DNA of 64,000 nucleotides, taken from contig NZ_CP048405.1 in the NCBI RefSeq assembly GCF_014084125.1, forward strand, positions 7,254,001 to 7,318,000, read 5' to 3'. Below, one piece after another: positions 25,926 to 34,311 of this stretch. The translations under genes were made by a program, and so were the position numbers. The notes below the pieces were generated by a model. It was given only the letters and a program-made list of their open reading frames with translations, was not told where the DNA came from and ran no database searches. Position 1 is the stretch's first letter; every line of letters starts with the position of its first letter. The stretch comes from Streptacidiphilus sp. PB12-B1b (GTDB lineage: Bacteria > Actinomycetota > Actinomycetes > Streptomycetales > Streptomycetaceae).

Positions 25926-26858
25926 TCACCCAACCGGTACAGCGGTTACTGCGGGCGTACGAGGCGCACCATGGAACACCTGTCGGGCATGCCAGTCCCG
26001 ATGCCGTCCTGCGACGGACGGAACGCCCGGCTGCGGTCCTGTCACCGGTCGCCCGGCCAGCGCGAGCACGTGCTGCCTGCTCGCCTCGCTCCGGCCGACG
26101 AAGCGCTGCGAAACAAGAATGCGGTGACCCTCGCCCAGCCCCAGGACACCCTTGTCGAAAAGCTTGTGGTGCAACGAACACAGGCACAGACCGTTGTCGA
26201 CCTCGTCCGGACCGTCGTACGACCACCAACGCACGTGAGCGGCCTCCAGGCCGACGCTGCTCGCACCGAGCATCCCGTCGTAGCCGCAGAAAGCACACTG
26301 GAACTCGTACGCCGTCAGGACGATCTCACGCATTCGGCGGTCCCGCTGTCGACGCACAGCGGTCTCCGCTTCACCCAGCAAGCCGGTCAAAGGCGCAACC
26401 TCGGCAAGCTCCAGGTCGAGACCGACGGCCTCGCACAGCTCGGTGTGCAGTGACGGCGGGAAGTTGACGTCCAGCAGCACTCTGGCCAGCCGCCCCAGCA
26501 GCGAAGGCTCCCTGGCGAGCGCCGTGCGCAACTCCGGTACGAGCCTGCCGGTGGCGCCGCTGGACCGGAGAATCCTGACCCCACTCCCCGGGCTCCCCTG
26601 CCCACGATCGGTCCTGACCTCCCAGACACCGTCACTGACCAGATGGTGGAACGGGTACGCAGGCGTCGTCGGATTCGGCGGCCCGTACTCGACCAGCAGC
26701 CGCTTCAACTCCTCTTCGACCACGCTGTACCGCAGTTCGCTGTCGGCATCCTGCTGAAAGCTGCCGAGCGCGTACAGCAGCAACAACGGCTTGTGCGGGG
26801 CACGGACCTCGTTGCTCCTCCACTGCCGCAACTTCGCCACCCGATCGAGCCAGTCCAT
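25926..26858 (-). CDS. Sulfur-binding HNH endonuclease, type IV restriction (phosphorothioated DNA)
   Basis: 310 residues from ATG 26858. The N-terminal 150 residues match the sulfur-binding domain of ScoMcrA-type enzymes: MDWLDRVAKLRQW, RAPHKPLLLLYALG, YPFHHLVSDGVWEV. The C-terminal HNH nuclease has CAFCGYDGMLG, LEAAHVRWWSYDGPDEVDNG and LCSLHHKLFDKGVLGL, with two Cys pairs for structural zinc and the catalytic His. Enzymes of this class bind phosphorothioate-modified DNA and cut nearby, so they restrict foreign DNA from dnd-positive hosts. No dnd genes are present here. It stands alone at the edge of what looks like an accessory region. Confidence 0.85.
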   Translation of the reverse strand: MDWLDRVAKLRQWRSNEVRAPHKPLLLLYALGSFQQDADSELRYSVVEEELKRLLVEYGPPNPTTPAYPFHHLVSDGVWEVRTDRGQGSPGSGVRILRSSGATGRLVPELRTALAREPSLLGRLARVLLDVNFPPSLHTELCEAVGLDLELAEVAPLTGLLGEAETAVRRQRDRRMREIVLTAYEFQCAFCGYDGMLGASSVGLEAAHVRWWSYDGPDEVDNGLCLCSLHHKLFDKGVLGLGEGHRILVSQRFVGRSEASRQHVLALAGRPVTGPQPGVPSVAGRHRDWHARQVFHGAPRTPAVTAVPVG

Positions 26859-27186
26859 GGCCGACAGCGTAGTTCGTGGCATCGCCGCCACCGTCGGCCG
26901 GTGATGATCGGCTCGGATGCCTCAGGAGCGAAGCGCGCCGCGGAGGCGCCCGCCCGATACTGACGTATCGCCGACCCATTGCGCTGCCGTTTTTCCGACG
27001 CATGCGGACAGAGCCCTTGTCCGCAGTGCCCTGTTCGAGTGGAGCGCATCCGCCGTAGCGGGAGCGCCAGCCCGGCAGCTCGGTAAGCCTCGTAGCACCG
27101 CGCGAAGCGATGGTGGGGGCGGGCGTAGGGTCGACTCGGCAAGGCTTCGGCCGGGCGGCACGATGATGAAGGAGACGAATCCGCGC
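26859..27186. other. Intergenic region between divergent HNH and ARMT1-like genes
   Basis: 328 bp with somewhat lower GC than the surroundings. A small dyad CGGACAGAGCCCTTGTCCG lies at about 27004-27022. No coding sequence or clear promoter hexamers were identified. Confidence 0.4.
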
Positions 27187-28347
27187 ATGACGACGGCACC
27201 CGTGATTGGCATCGGCGTCCCTGGAACATTCGCCTGGGGTGTCTTCCATGAACGGCACCCCAAGCTCGTCCAGCAGGTACTGGACGCTCTGCCGTACGGT
27301 CCGGCCCAGCGCGCGGCGGTCGGGGAACTCCTCGCCGAGAGCACGGGTGGTGTGCTCCAGCCCCTCGACAAGACCGCCCATGATCACCAGCAGTGGCTGG
27401 ACTGGGGCGGGGACCTGTTCGGGCGGCCCTGGGGCGAGGCGCCGTTCCTGTGGGCGGAGAGCTACTTCTACCGCAGGCTGCTCGAAGCCACGGGCTACTT
27501 CCGTCCCGGAGCCTGGCACGGGATCGACCCGTTCGCGCCGTTCAAGAACGCCGAGTTGGCCGGGCAGACCGTTGACGAGGAGATGGCCGCCCTCGACGAC
27601 CTGCCATCCCTGTCCGCCGAGAAGCGGGCCGAGGTGCTGCTCTCCTCAGCGCTCTGGGGCAATCGGGCGGATCTCAGCTTCCAGGTCACAGCCTCTTCGG
27701 CCGAGGCCCGAACCTCCACCGTGATTGCGAACGACAGCTCCCCGCTGTGGTCCGCGCTCGCCGCGGCGGAGAGGGCGCGGGTCTGCGTCATGGCCGACAA
27801 CGCGGGACGCGAGCTCCTGCCCGATTTGGTCCTGGTGGATCACCTGCTCACCAGCAGTCAGGCGGCGGAGGTGGTCCTGTACGTCAAACCGTTCCCCTCC
27901 TACGTGTCGGACGCGACCACCGCCGACGTCCTCGCAACCGTCGAGCGGCTTCACGCCGCACCAGGACGCGAGGCAGCGCGGATCGGCGGTCGTCTCCGGG
28001 AGGCGATGAGCCGGGGCACCTTGGCGGTTCGCACGCACCCGTTCCTCTGCGCGCCTCTGCCCTTCCGCGACATGCCGGCCGACCTCAGAGCCGACCTCTC
28101 CGGCGCCACGATGACGATCCTCAAGGGCGACCTCAACTACCGCCGTCTCGTTGAGGACCGACTCTGGGGCGCCACAACCTCGTTCGCTGGGAGAGTCGCC
28201 TACTTCCCATCCCCGGTAGCAGCCCTGCGGACGTTGAAGTCGGACGTCATCGTGGGCCTCGACGGACAGGTGGTTGCCGGGCTGGACGCCACAGGGGAGC
28301 CGTGGCGCACCAGCGGCACGTACGGCCTCATCCAGGTCTGCGCCTGA
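27187..28347 (+). CDS. DUF89/ARMT1-like damage-control phosphatase family protein
   Basis: 386 residues from ATG 27187; an AAGGAGA lies 12-13 bases upstream, and an earlier in-frame ATG at 27163 is possible. Family motifs are present: LWGNRADLS, VMADNAGRELLPDLVLVDHLL with the metal-binding Asp/Asn, VVLYVKPFPSYVSDAT and MTILKGDLNYRRLVEDR. Proteins of this family are metal-dependent phosphatases acting on sugar phosphates or damaged metabolites; human ARMT1 was also described as a carboxyl methyltransferase. The natural substrate here is unknown. A methyltransferase gene follows after 100 bases on the same strand. Confidence 0.85.
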   Translation: MTTAPVIGIGVPGTFAWGVFHERHPKLVQQVLDALPYGPAQRAAVGELLAESTGGVLQPLDKTAHDHQQWLDWGGDLFGRPWGEAPFLWAESYFYRRLLEATGYFRPGAWHGIDPFAPFKNAELAGQTVDEEMAALDDLPSLSAEKRAEVLLSSALWGNRADLSFQVTASSAEARTSTVIANDSSPLWSALAAAERARVCVMADNAGRELLPDLVLVDHLLTSSQAAEVVLYVKPFPSYVSDATTADVLATVERLHAAPGREAARIGGRLREAMSRGTLAVRTHPFLCAPLPFRDMPADLRADLSGATMTILKGDLNYRRLVEDRLWGATTSFAGRVAYFPSPVAALRTLKSDVIVGLDGQVVAGLDATGEPWRTSGTYGLIQVCA

Positions 28348-28447
28348 CGCAGGTGTCGCCGATGGGCGCAGCCAGTGATCGGACCCATCCGGGACGGACG
28401 GCAAATTGCGTTGACTCGTCTCCGTACCGCTGGTGGGGTAGCGGCTC

Positions 28448-29221
28448 ATGGAGGAAGACAATCTCGCGGACGGCTGGTTCCCGGAGAGCGTGGCTGCGGG
28501 CTACGACGCCCCGGGCGGCGTGAATGCGCCTGAAGCGGTGGACCCGGTGGTGGACGTCCTCGAAGACCTGGCTGCCGGCGGTCCGGTCCTTGAGTTGGCC
28601 GTCGGAACCGGCCGAATCGCTGCCCCGCTGGCGGCCCGCGGCGTGGCCGTGAGCGGCATCGACATGAGCCGGGCGATGGCGGCGCGGATCACCGACAAGC
28701 CGGGCGGTAACCAGGTCGCGGTCACCATCGGCGACATGACCACCACGAGAGTGGACGGCCAGTTCTCCCTCGTCTACCTCGTGTTCAACACCATCAGCAA
28801 CGTGACCACGCAGGACGGACAGGTCGCCGTCTTCCGCAATGCTGCCGCACACCTGCGGCCGGGCGGGGTGTTCCTGATCGAGGTGGGGGTTCCGGACCTG
28901 CGGCGTCTGCCGCCGGGCCAGGACTCGGTCCCGTTTCGGGTGGAGCCCGGTCGTGAGGGCGGCGGCTACCTGGGCTTCGACCAGTACGACGTCGTGACCC
29001 AGCAGTTCACGTCGAACCATGTCACCGTGACGGCGGACGGGAAGGGCCGGTTCTGGCGCATCCCGTTCCGGTACGCCTGGCCGGCCGAGATGGACCTCAT
29101 GGCGCGTATGGCGGGACTGAGCCTGAAGCACCGCTGGGCGGGCTGGGACCGTTCGCCGTTCACGGCGGAGAGCACCACGCACGTGTCGGTCTGGCAGAAG
29201 CCTGAGGAGGCTTGCCCCTGA
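28448..29221 (+). CDS. Class I SAM-dependent methyltransferase
   Basis: 257 residues. The SAM-binding motif I is VLELAVGTGRIAAPLAARG, followed by VSGIDMSRAMAARI (acidic ribose-binding region), FSLVYLVFNTISNV (motif II/post I) and HLRPGGVFLIEVGVPDLR. The C-terminal part (FWRIPFRYAWPAEMDLMARM) closes the fold. The substrate cannot be inferred; related Streptomyces proteins are annotated only as class I methyltransferases. It may form a unit with the ARMT1-like gene. Confidence 0.85.
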   Translation: MEEDNLADGWFPESVAAGYDAPGGVNAPEAVDPVVDVLEDLAAGGPVLELAVGTGRIAAPLAARGVAVSGIDMSRAMAARITDKPGGNQVAVTIGDMTTTRVDGQFSLVYLVFNTISNVTTQDGQVAVFRNAAAHLRPGGVFLIEVGVPDLRRLPPGQDSVPFRVEPGREGGGYLGFDQYDVVTQQFTSNHVTVTADGKGRFWRIPFRYAWPAEMDLMARMAGLSLKHRWAGWDRSPFTAESTTHVSVWQKPEEACP

Positions 29222-29336
29222 GCCGTAGACCAGTAGGACCCTGACGGCCGAGCAGGGAGGCTTCGGCCTGAATCTGCTCGATCTGCGGCCGGGAGCCGTC
29301 GATCATCAGGATCCAGGGGCACCCGTACTGAGGACG

Positions 29337-30311
29337 TCACCACACCAGCGCGGAAGCTCTGCTGGGAGCGAGCCGCTGTCCGGTTGGACGCATGGCGGCA
29401 CGCACACGGGCGGCTCCGCGCCTGGTGGCAGCCTCGCCGGTGCCGACTGCCACCGTGCGTGAGCCGAGCCCGGCGCAGGTGCGGCAGGTGCCCACTTGGC
29501 GTACCGGATCGCCGCAGGTGGGGCACTCGGTCAGGGGCGCGACGGCAGGCCCCGACGTGGCCATCGGGGCCGGGACGGGCGGCAGCTTGCGCACGAGGCG
29601 GTCGCGCAGCAGCGCGGCGGCGCTGTGGACGCGATCGGGTAGGCCGGTCAGCAGGGCCTGTCCGAGGTCGCGCTCGCCGCATCCACGCTCGAGCCAGGCC
29701 GCGACCTGTGGCGCGAGAGCCATGGCCTCAACGGTCCCCACGCGTAGGCGCGGCTCGGGTCCGACGACCCGCAGCAGCGTCTCCGCCGCTCGCTGCGCGG
29801 GGCCGTCGGGCACTTGGGCCCCGCGAGCGGTCGCCATGTCGGCTGCTTGCCACCCGCCCTCCCGGGCGGCTGGAACAGTGCGTCGCTGCCCGGCCTCCCT
29901 GCGCGGCGTGGGGAGGGTGGGTTCTTTCTCCAGGTCCTTTACGGGGTTGGCGCCAGGAAGATCGGCTGCCGCACCACCGGGGACCGGAACAGTGGGAGCC
30001 GGAGCGACCTGCGAGTTCGTCTGCGGGGTGTCGTAGACGTGGGCCTCGCTGATGAAGGTCCCGTCGGCTTGGCGGACCCGCAGGACGCAGTAGTAACCGG
30101 CGGCGGTCAGCTCACGCAGCGCCCTGGCGACGGCCAGTCGGCCCTGCGGACTGGTATCGGCCATGCGCCGTCCGTCCTCGCGCCACCCATCGGGGCGCGA
30201 GAGCAGGTCGGCCAGCAGGCCCCGAGCGGTGTAGGACAGCCGCCGGTCCTGGAGGAGGTAGTTGGGCAGGATCATGAAGCCGCACGTGTGGCGGCTACGA
30301 TGGACGTGCAT
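29337..30311 (-). CDS. Winged-helix protein of integrative elements, with zinc-ribbon motif
   Basis: 324 residues from ATG 30311. The first 100 residues form a wHTH of the sort found on actinobacterial plasmids and integrative elements: FMILPNYLLQDRRLSYTARGLLADLLSRPDGW, LAVARALRELTAAGYYCVLR and DGTFISEAHVYD. A long variable region follows, then VAAWLERGCGERDLGQALL and a C-terminal CPTCGDPVRQVGTCRTCAG zinc ribbon. It probably served replication or maintenance of the element whose integrase remnant lies next to tRNA-Thr. It reads away from that tRNA. Intact as far as I can see; function by analogy only. Confidence 0.65.
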   Translation of the reverse strand: MHVHRSRHTCGFMILPNYLLQDRRLSYTARGLLADLLSRPDGWREDGRRMADTSPQGRLAVARALRELTAAGYYCVLRVRQADGTFISEAHVYDTPQTNSQVAPAPTVPVPGGAAADLPGANPVKDLEKEPTLPTPRREAGQRRTVPAAREGGWQAADMATARGAQVPDGPAQRAAETLLRVVGPEPRLRVGTVEAMALAPQVAAWLERGCGERDLGQALLTGLPDRVHSAAALLRDRLVRKLPPVPAPMATSGPAVAPLTECPTCGDPVRQVGTCRTCAGLGSRTVAVGTGEAATRRGAARVRAAMRPTGQRLAPSRASALVW

Positions 30312-30583
30312 GAGGAGTATGGCTCCTTGTGCCGGACCCCGGGGTGTTCCAGCACCGCCGGGGTCGCCTATTTAGTTCGTGGACCACGGACGGTAGCACG
30401 AACCCACGCCGCAACTCGACCCCATCCCAGACACCCTGATCACACATCAGGCAGGCTCTCCGCGTCCCTCGATCCCGAGCACCCGAAGCAGATCTGCCGA
30501 TCACCCGGCAGTGCTTCCCCAGCCGCAGCACACGGCACGGGTGGGCGTCACGACGGGCCAGGTCATAGCCCTTCCTCCGGCCG

Positions 30584-30910
30584 ATGCCGATGGCGCGAGA
30601 GACCGGCCGGGTCTTCACCAAGGAGAACGGCGAGTGGCTGCACCCGACCGCCGTGACCGACCGCTTCCGCGAGCTGGCCGAGGCGGCCGGCTTGCCGCCG
30701 GTCCGGCTGCACGACCTCCGGCACGGCCCGGCCACGCTGGCTCACGCGGCGGGCGCGACCTGCACACGATCAAGGAGATGCTCGGCCACTCGTCGATCGG
30801 CATCGCCTCGGACACGTACACGACCCTGCGCCCGCAGGTCGACGGGGCGATCGCGGAGGCGGCGGCCCGGCTCGTCCCCCGGGCGAACAGGCCGGGCAAG
30901 GTTGCCCAGT
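30584..30910 (+). pseudogene. Tyrosine site-specific integrase remnant (truncated, frameshifted)
   Basis: Only the C-terminal catalytic part remains: RVFTKENGEWLHPTAVTDRF, then RLHDLRHGPATLAHAAGA with the HxLRH box. At about 30755 the frame shifts, and the next frame continues DLHTIKEMLGHSSIGIASDT and YTTLRPQVDGAIAEAAARL with the LGHSS box and the active-site Tyr. The N-terminal arm-binding and core domains are missing. It ends about 125 bp from the 3' end of tRNA-Thr, the usual place for an integrase beside its attachment site. It is inactive as it stands. Confidence 0.85.
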
Positions 30911-31033
30911 CCACCGCCGATCCGGCCAAGATCATGCCGTCCGCTCACGCAGACGGCCTCGGACGAGGTGTCCGAGGCCGACGATGGAGCCCCCAGAAGG
31001 CCAAAGTTGCAGCTCATCCGAGGTGGTGCGGTG

Positions 31034-31107
31034 AGCCCCCTGTCGGGTTCGAACCGACGACCCCCGCTTTACAAGAGCGGTGCTCTGGCCAACTGAGCTA
31101 AGGAGGC
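31034..31107 (-). tRNA. tRNA-Thr (anticodon TGT)
   Basis: 74 bases on the minus strand folding as a full cloverleaf: acceptor GCCTCCT/AGGGGGC, D arm GCTC...GAGC, anticodon arm CCGCT-CTTGTAA-AGCGG giving anticodon TGT (codon ACA), and T arm GTCGG-TTCGAAC-CCGAC. No CCA is encoded. The integrase remnant lies just beyond its 3' end, so this gene was probably the attachment site of an integrative element. Confidence 0.95.
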
Positions 31108-31149
31108 GTGGTGCCTGTCCGCGGCGGGCCACGGCAGGACCAGGGTGCA

Positions 31150-31275
31150 GTGTACCGAACGGAGTGGGGGTGGTGCCTGGTGGTTTTGTGGGTGGGAGGG
31201 GGTGTGGCGGGGTGGGTGGTTTGTGGCAAAGGGGTGGGGTTTGGGTGGTTGTAAGGGCGGGGGGCGGGCGCATTG
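31150..31275 (+). repeat. G/T-rich strand-asymmetric tract with many G-runs
   Basis: The plus strand consists almost only of G and T, with many runs of three to six G (GGGGGTGG, GGGAGGGGGTG, GGGTGGG, GGGGTGGGG, GGGCGGGGGGCGGG). This fits several G-quadruplexes or a simple-sequence tract. It lies between tRNA-Thr and the msiK promoter region. Confidence 0.6.
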
Positions 31276-31339
31276 GGGTGGGCGGGGGTGCTGACAAGGC
31301 CGCTTCGTGCAGGTACCGTCACCAGCAGTCTGCTGAAAC

Positions 31340-31355
31340 AGTGGACTAGACCTCT
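31340..31355 (+). promoter_or_regulatory. DasR-like responsive element (dre) upstream of msiK
   Basis: AGTGGACTAGACCTCT matches the 16-bp dre consensus AGTGGTCTAGACCACT at 14 positions. It is 89 bases upstream of the msiK start. DasR is the GlcNAc-responsive GntR regulator of Streptomyces, and MsiK energises chitobiose uptake, so the link is biologically sensible. Binding is inferred. Confidence 0.55.
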
Positions 31356-31443
31356 CTCGGAGCGAGACTTCGGAAGAGGGCGCGACATCCACCTTTACTC
31401 GGATCGTCCGGCACGTTCCTGCCGGTGAAGGAGAAGCACAGCT

Positions 31444-32556
<1,113 letters not shown>

Positions 32557-32584
32557 CCCGGAGCCCGGCAGCCCGATGTGACGT

Positions 32585-32626
32585 GCGCTTCTCCACGGTG
32601 GGGTGGTCCCCACCGGGGAGAAGCGC
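32585..32626 (+). terminator. Terminator after msiK
   Basis: GCGCTTCTCC (32585-32594) pairs with GGAGAAGCGC (32617-32626), and an inner GGTGGGG/CCCCACC stem extends the hairpin. Confidence 0.85.
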
Positions 32627-32708
32627 TGTCCGGGTGAAACAAAAGAGACGTCACTCATTCGGGTGACTAAATGTCGCCATATCATTACCCACCGCTAGCA
32701 TCACCGTC

Positions 32709-33164
32709 GTGAAGCAGCTAGCGCGCCGTCTCGGCAGATCCCTCGCCTTCGTCCTGCCCGTCGTCCTGGTGACGACCGGAACCCTCGCGGTGACCCGCGT
32801 GCCCTGGGCCCCTTCCGACAACAGCGGCGATCAGCAGCAGCTCGCCGCCTCCGCGTCCTCGCAGACCGGGAGCGGCACCGCTGTCGGCACGAGCGCCGGC
32901 ACCGGCCACAGCAGCCCGCAGGACGCCCTGCGCAGCCGGCTGCTGCGGGAGCTGGACGCGCAGAACCCCGGCGTGGCGCTGAACTCCCTGCAGCAGGCCA
33001 TGGAGCAGCAGCCCTCGCTGACCCGCTACTGCACCGGTATCGCCCGGGACCTGGGCCAGGCCGCCGTCCGCAAGTACCGGGGCGACGTCCGCCGGGCGCA
33101 GTCCTTCGCCCGCCCGGTCTGCGACGGCTCCTTCGCCGCCGGGACGATGGCGGGAACCGGCTGA
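32709..33164 (+). CDS. Small exported or membrane-anchored hypothetical protein
   Basis: 151 residues. An N-terminal membrane segment (RSLAFVLPVVLVTTGTLAV) is followed by a Ser/Gly/Thr-rich spacer (about 40-68). The helical C-terminal domain contains ALRSRLLRELDAQNPGVALN, SLQQAMEQQPSLTRYC and DVRRAQSFARPVCDGSFAAG, with two cysteines that could form a disulfide outside the cell. I recognise the pattern as a conserved actinobacterial hypothetical, without a function. Its start has little Shine-Dalgarno. Confidence 0.65.
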   Translation: MKQLARRLGRSLAFVLPVVLVTTGTLAVTRVPWAPSDNSGDQQQLAASASSQTGSGTAVGTSAGTGHSSPQDALRSRLLRELDAQNPGVALNSLQQAMEQQPSLTRYCTGIARDLGQAAVRKYRGDVRRAQSFARPVCDGSFAAGTMAGTG

Positions 33165-33206
33165 CCGGCACACCGGCTGGCCCGCCCACCGGCCGCCGGA
33201 CCCCGA

Positions 33207-33247
33207 CCCGCCCGGCCCGCCGACCGACAACGGCCGGGCCGGGCGGG
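33207..33247 (+). terminator. Probable terminator hairpin
   Basis: CCCGCCCGGCCCG (33207-33219) pairs with CGGGCCGGGCGGG (33235-33247) downstream of the small exported protein gene. Confidence 0.6.
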
Positions 33248-33367
33248 CGGATTCGGGCCGACCGGCCCCTACCCGGCCGAACCCGCTGAACGCACACTGA
33301 ACGCGGGGAAGCCGCCGAGGTCCCGGTCGGCGCACCCGCTGTCACCTTCTCCCCATAGGGTGCTCCC

Positions 33368-34132
33368 ATGACCGCTGACCTCATCCCCTCCACCGAGGGT
33401 TCTCCGCTGGCCTCATCGCCCGTCACTCAGGCCGTGATCCTGGCCGGCGGTCAGGGCTCCCGGCTGCGCCCGTACACCGACACGCGTCCCAAGCCGATGA
33501 TCGAGATCCCCGGCACCGGCGTCCCCATCATCGGCCACCAGCTCCAGTGGCTGGCCGAGGAGGGCGTCACGGACGTCGTCATCTCCTGCGGTCACCTGGC
33601 CGAGGTGCTCCAGACCTGGCTCAAGGAGTCGGACCTCCCGCTCAACGTGACCACGGTCGTCGAGACGGAGCCGCTCGGCCGAGGCGGCGGCCTGAAGTTC
33701 GCCGCCTCCTCGCTGCCGCGCCAGGACCAGCCCTGGTACGCCACCAACGGCGACATCTGGACCCGCTTCCAGCTGCGCGACATGGCGGACTTCCACTCCG
33801 AGCGGGACGCCCACGCGACGCTCGCCCTGGCCCGCCCGCGCCTGCCGTGGGGCACGGTGGACACCGACCAGTTCGGCAACATCCTGGACTTCATCGAGGC
33901 GCCGCCGTCGCCGTACCTGATCAACGCGGGTGTGTACGTCTTCTCCGCCCAGTTCGCGTCCATGCTGCCCGATCTGGGCGACCACGAGCGCAGCACGTTC
34001 CCGCGGCTGGCCCGCGAGCGCCGGCTGTCCGGCTGGGAGCTGCCCCAGGGCGTGTACTGGCGGGCCATCGACACCGCCAAGGACCTCTCCGAGGCCGCCA
34101 AGGAGCTGGCCGCCAGCCGCGCCAAGGGCTGA
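33368..34132 (+). CDS. NDP-sugar pyrophosphorylase-type nucleotidyltransferase
   Basis: 254 residues. After about 20 residues of leader comes QAVILAGGQGSRLRPYTDTRPKPM, the nucleotide-binding signature of NTP-transferase enzymes. Metal and product motifs ATNGDIW and PYLINAGVYVFS follow, then GVYWRAIDTAKDL. The length corresponds to the catalytic domain alone, with no left-handed beta-helix. Such enzymes make GDP-mannose, dTDP-glucose or related sugars for cell-wall and glycoconjugate synthesis; the exact sugar cannot be told. It has its own transcript and a long terminator hairpin. Confidence 0.85.
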   Translation: MTADLIPSTEGSPLASSPVTQAVILAGGQGSRLRPYTDTRPKPMIEIPGTGVPIIGHQLQWLAEEGVTDVVISCGHLAEVLQTWLKESDLPLNVTTVVETEPLGRGGGLKFAASSLPRQDQPWYATNGDIWTRFQLRDMADFHSERDAHATLALARPRLPWGTVDTDQFGNILDFIEAPPSPYLINAGVYVFSAQFASMLPDLGDHERSTFPRLARERRLSGWELPQGVYWRAIDTAKDLSEAAKELAASRAKG

Positions 34133-34186
34133 CGGGACGCCTCCCCCTGAGACCGCCGGGAACGGCACGCCGGGGACGCACGCACG

Positions 34187-34228
34187 GTGGCCCCGTACCG
34201 ACTGATCGCCAGTCAGGTACGGGGCCAC
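34187..34228. terminator. Bidirectional terminator
   Basis: GTGGCCCCGTACCGACTG (34187-34204) pairs with CAGTCAGGTACGGGGCCAC (34210-34228), with one or two bulged bases, between convergent genes. Confidence 0.85.
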
Positions 34229-34311
34229 TGTGCGTGTCAGCGGCGCTGAGCCGGAGCCGGGCCGGGGCCGGACGCGCCCGCCGCGCCCGGCCCCGGCCTC
34301 TCGGCCGGAGG

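Noticed and set aside
29222-29336. Possible protein remnant (minus strand, GCPWILMIDGSRPQIEQIQAE)
   Set aside because: Reads like coding sequence, but too short and without start or family; may be a relic of the integrative element and is not called.
30911-31101. Extension of the integrase frame through tRNA-Thr ending in GFEPTTPALQ
   Set aside because: This peptide is the well-known spurious translation of the antisense of a tRNA gene, not protein sequence.
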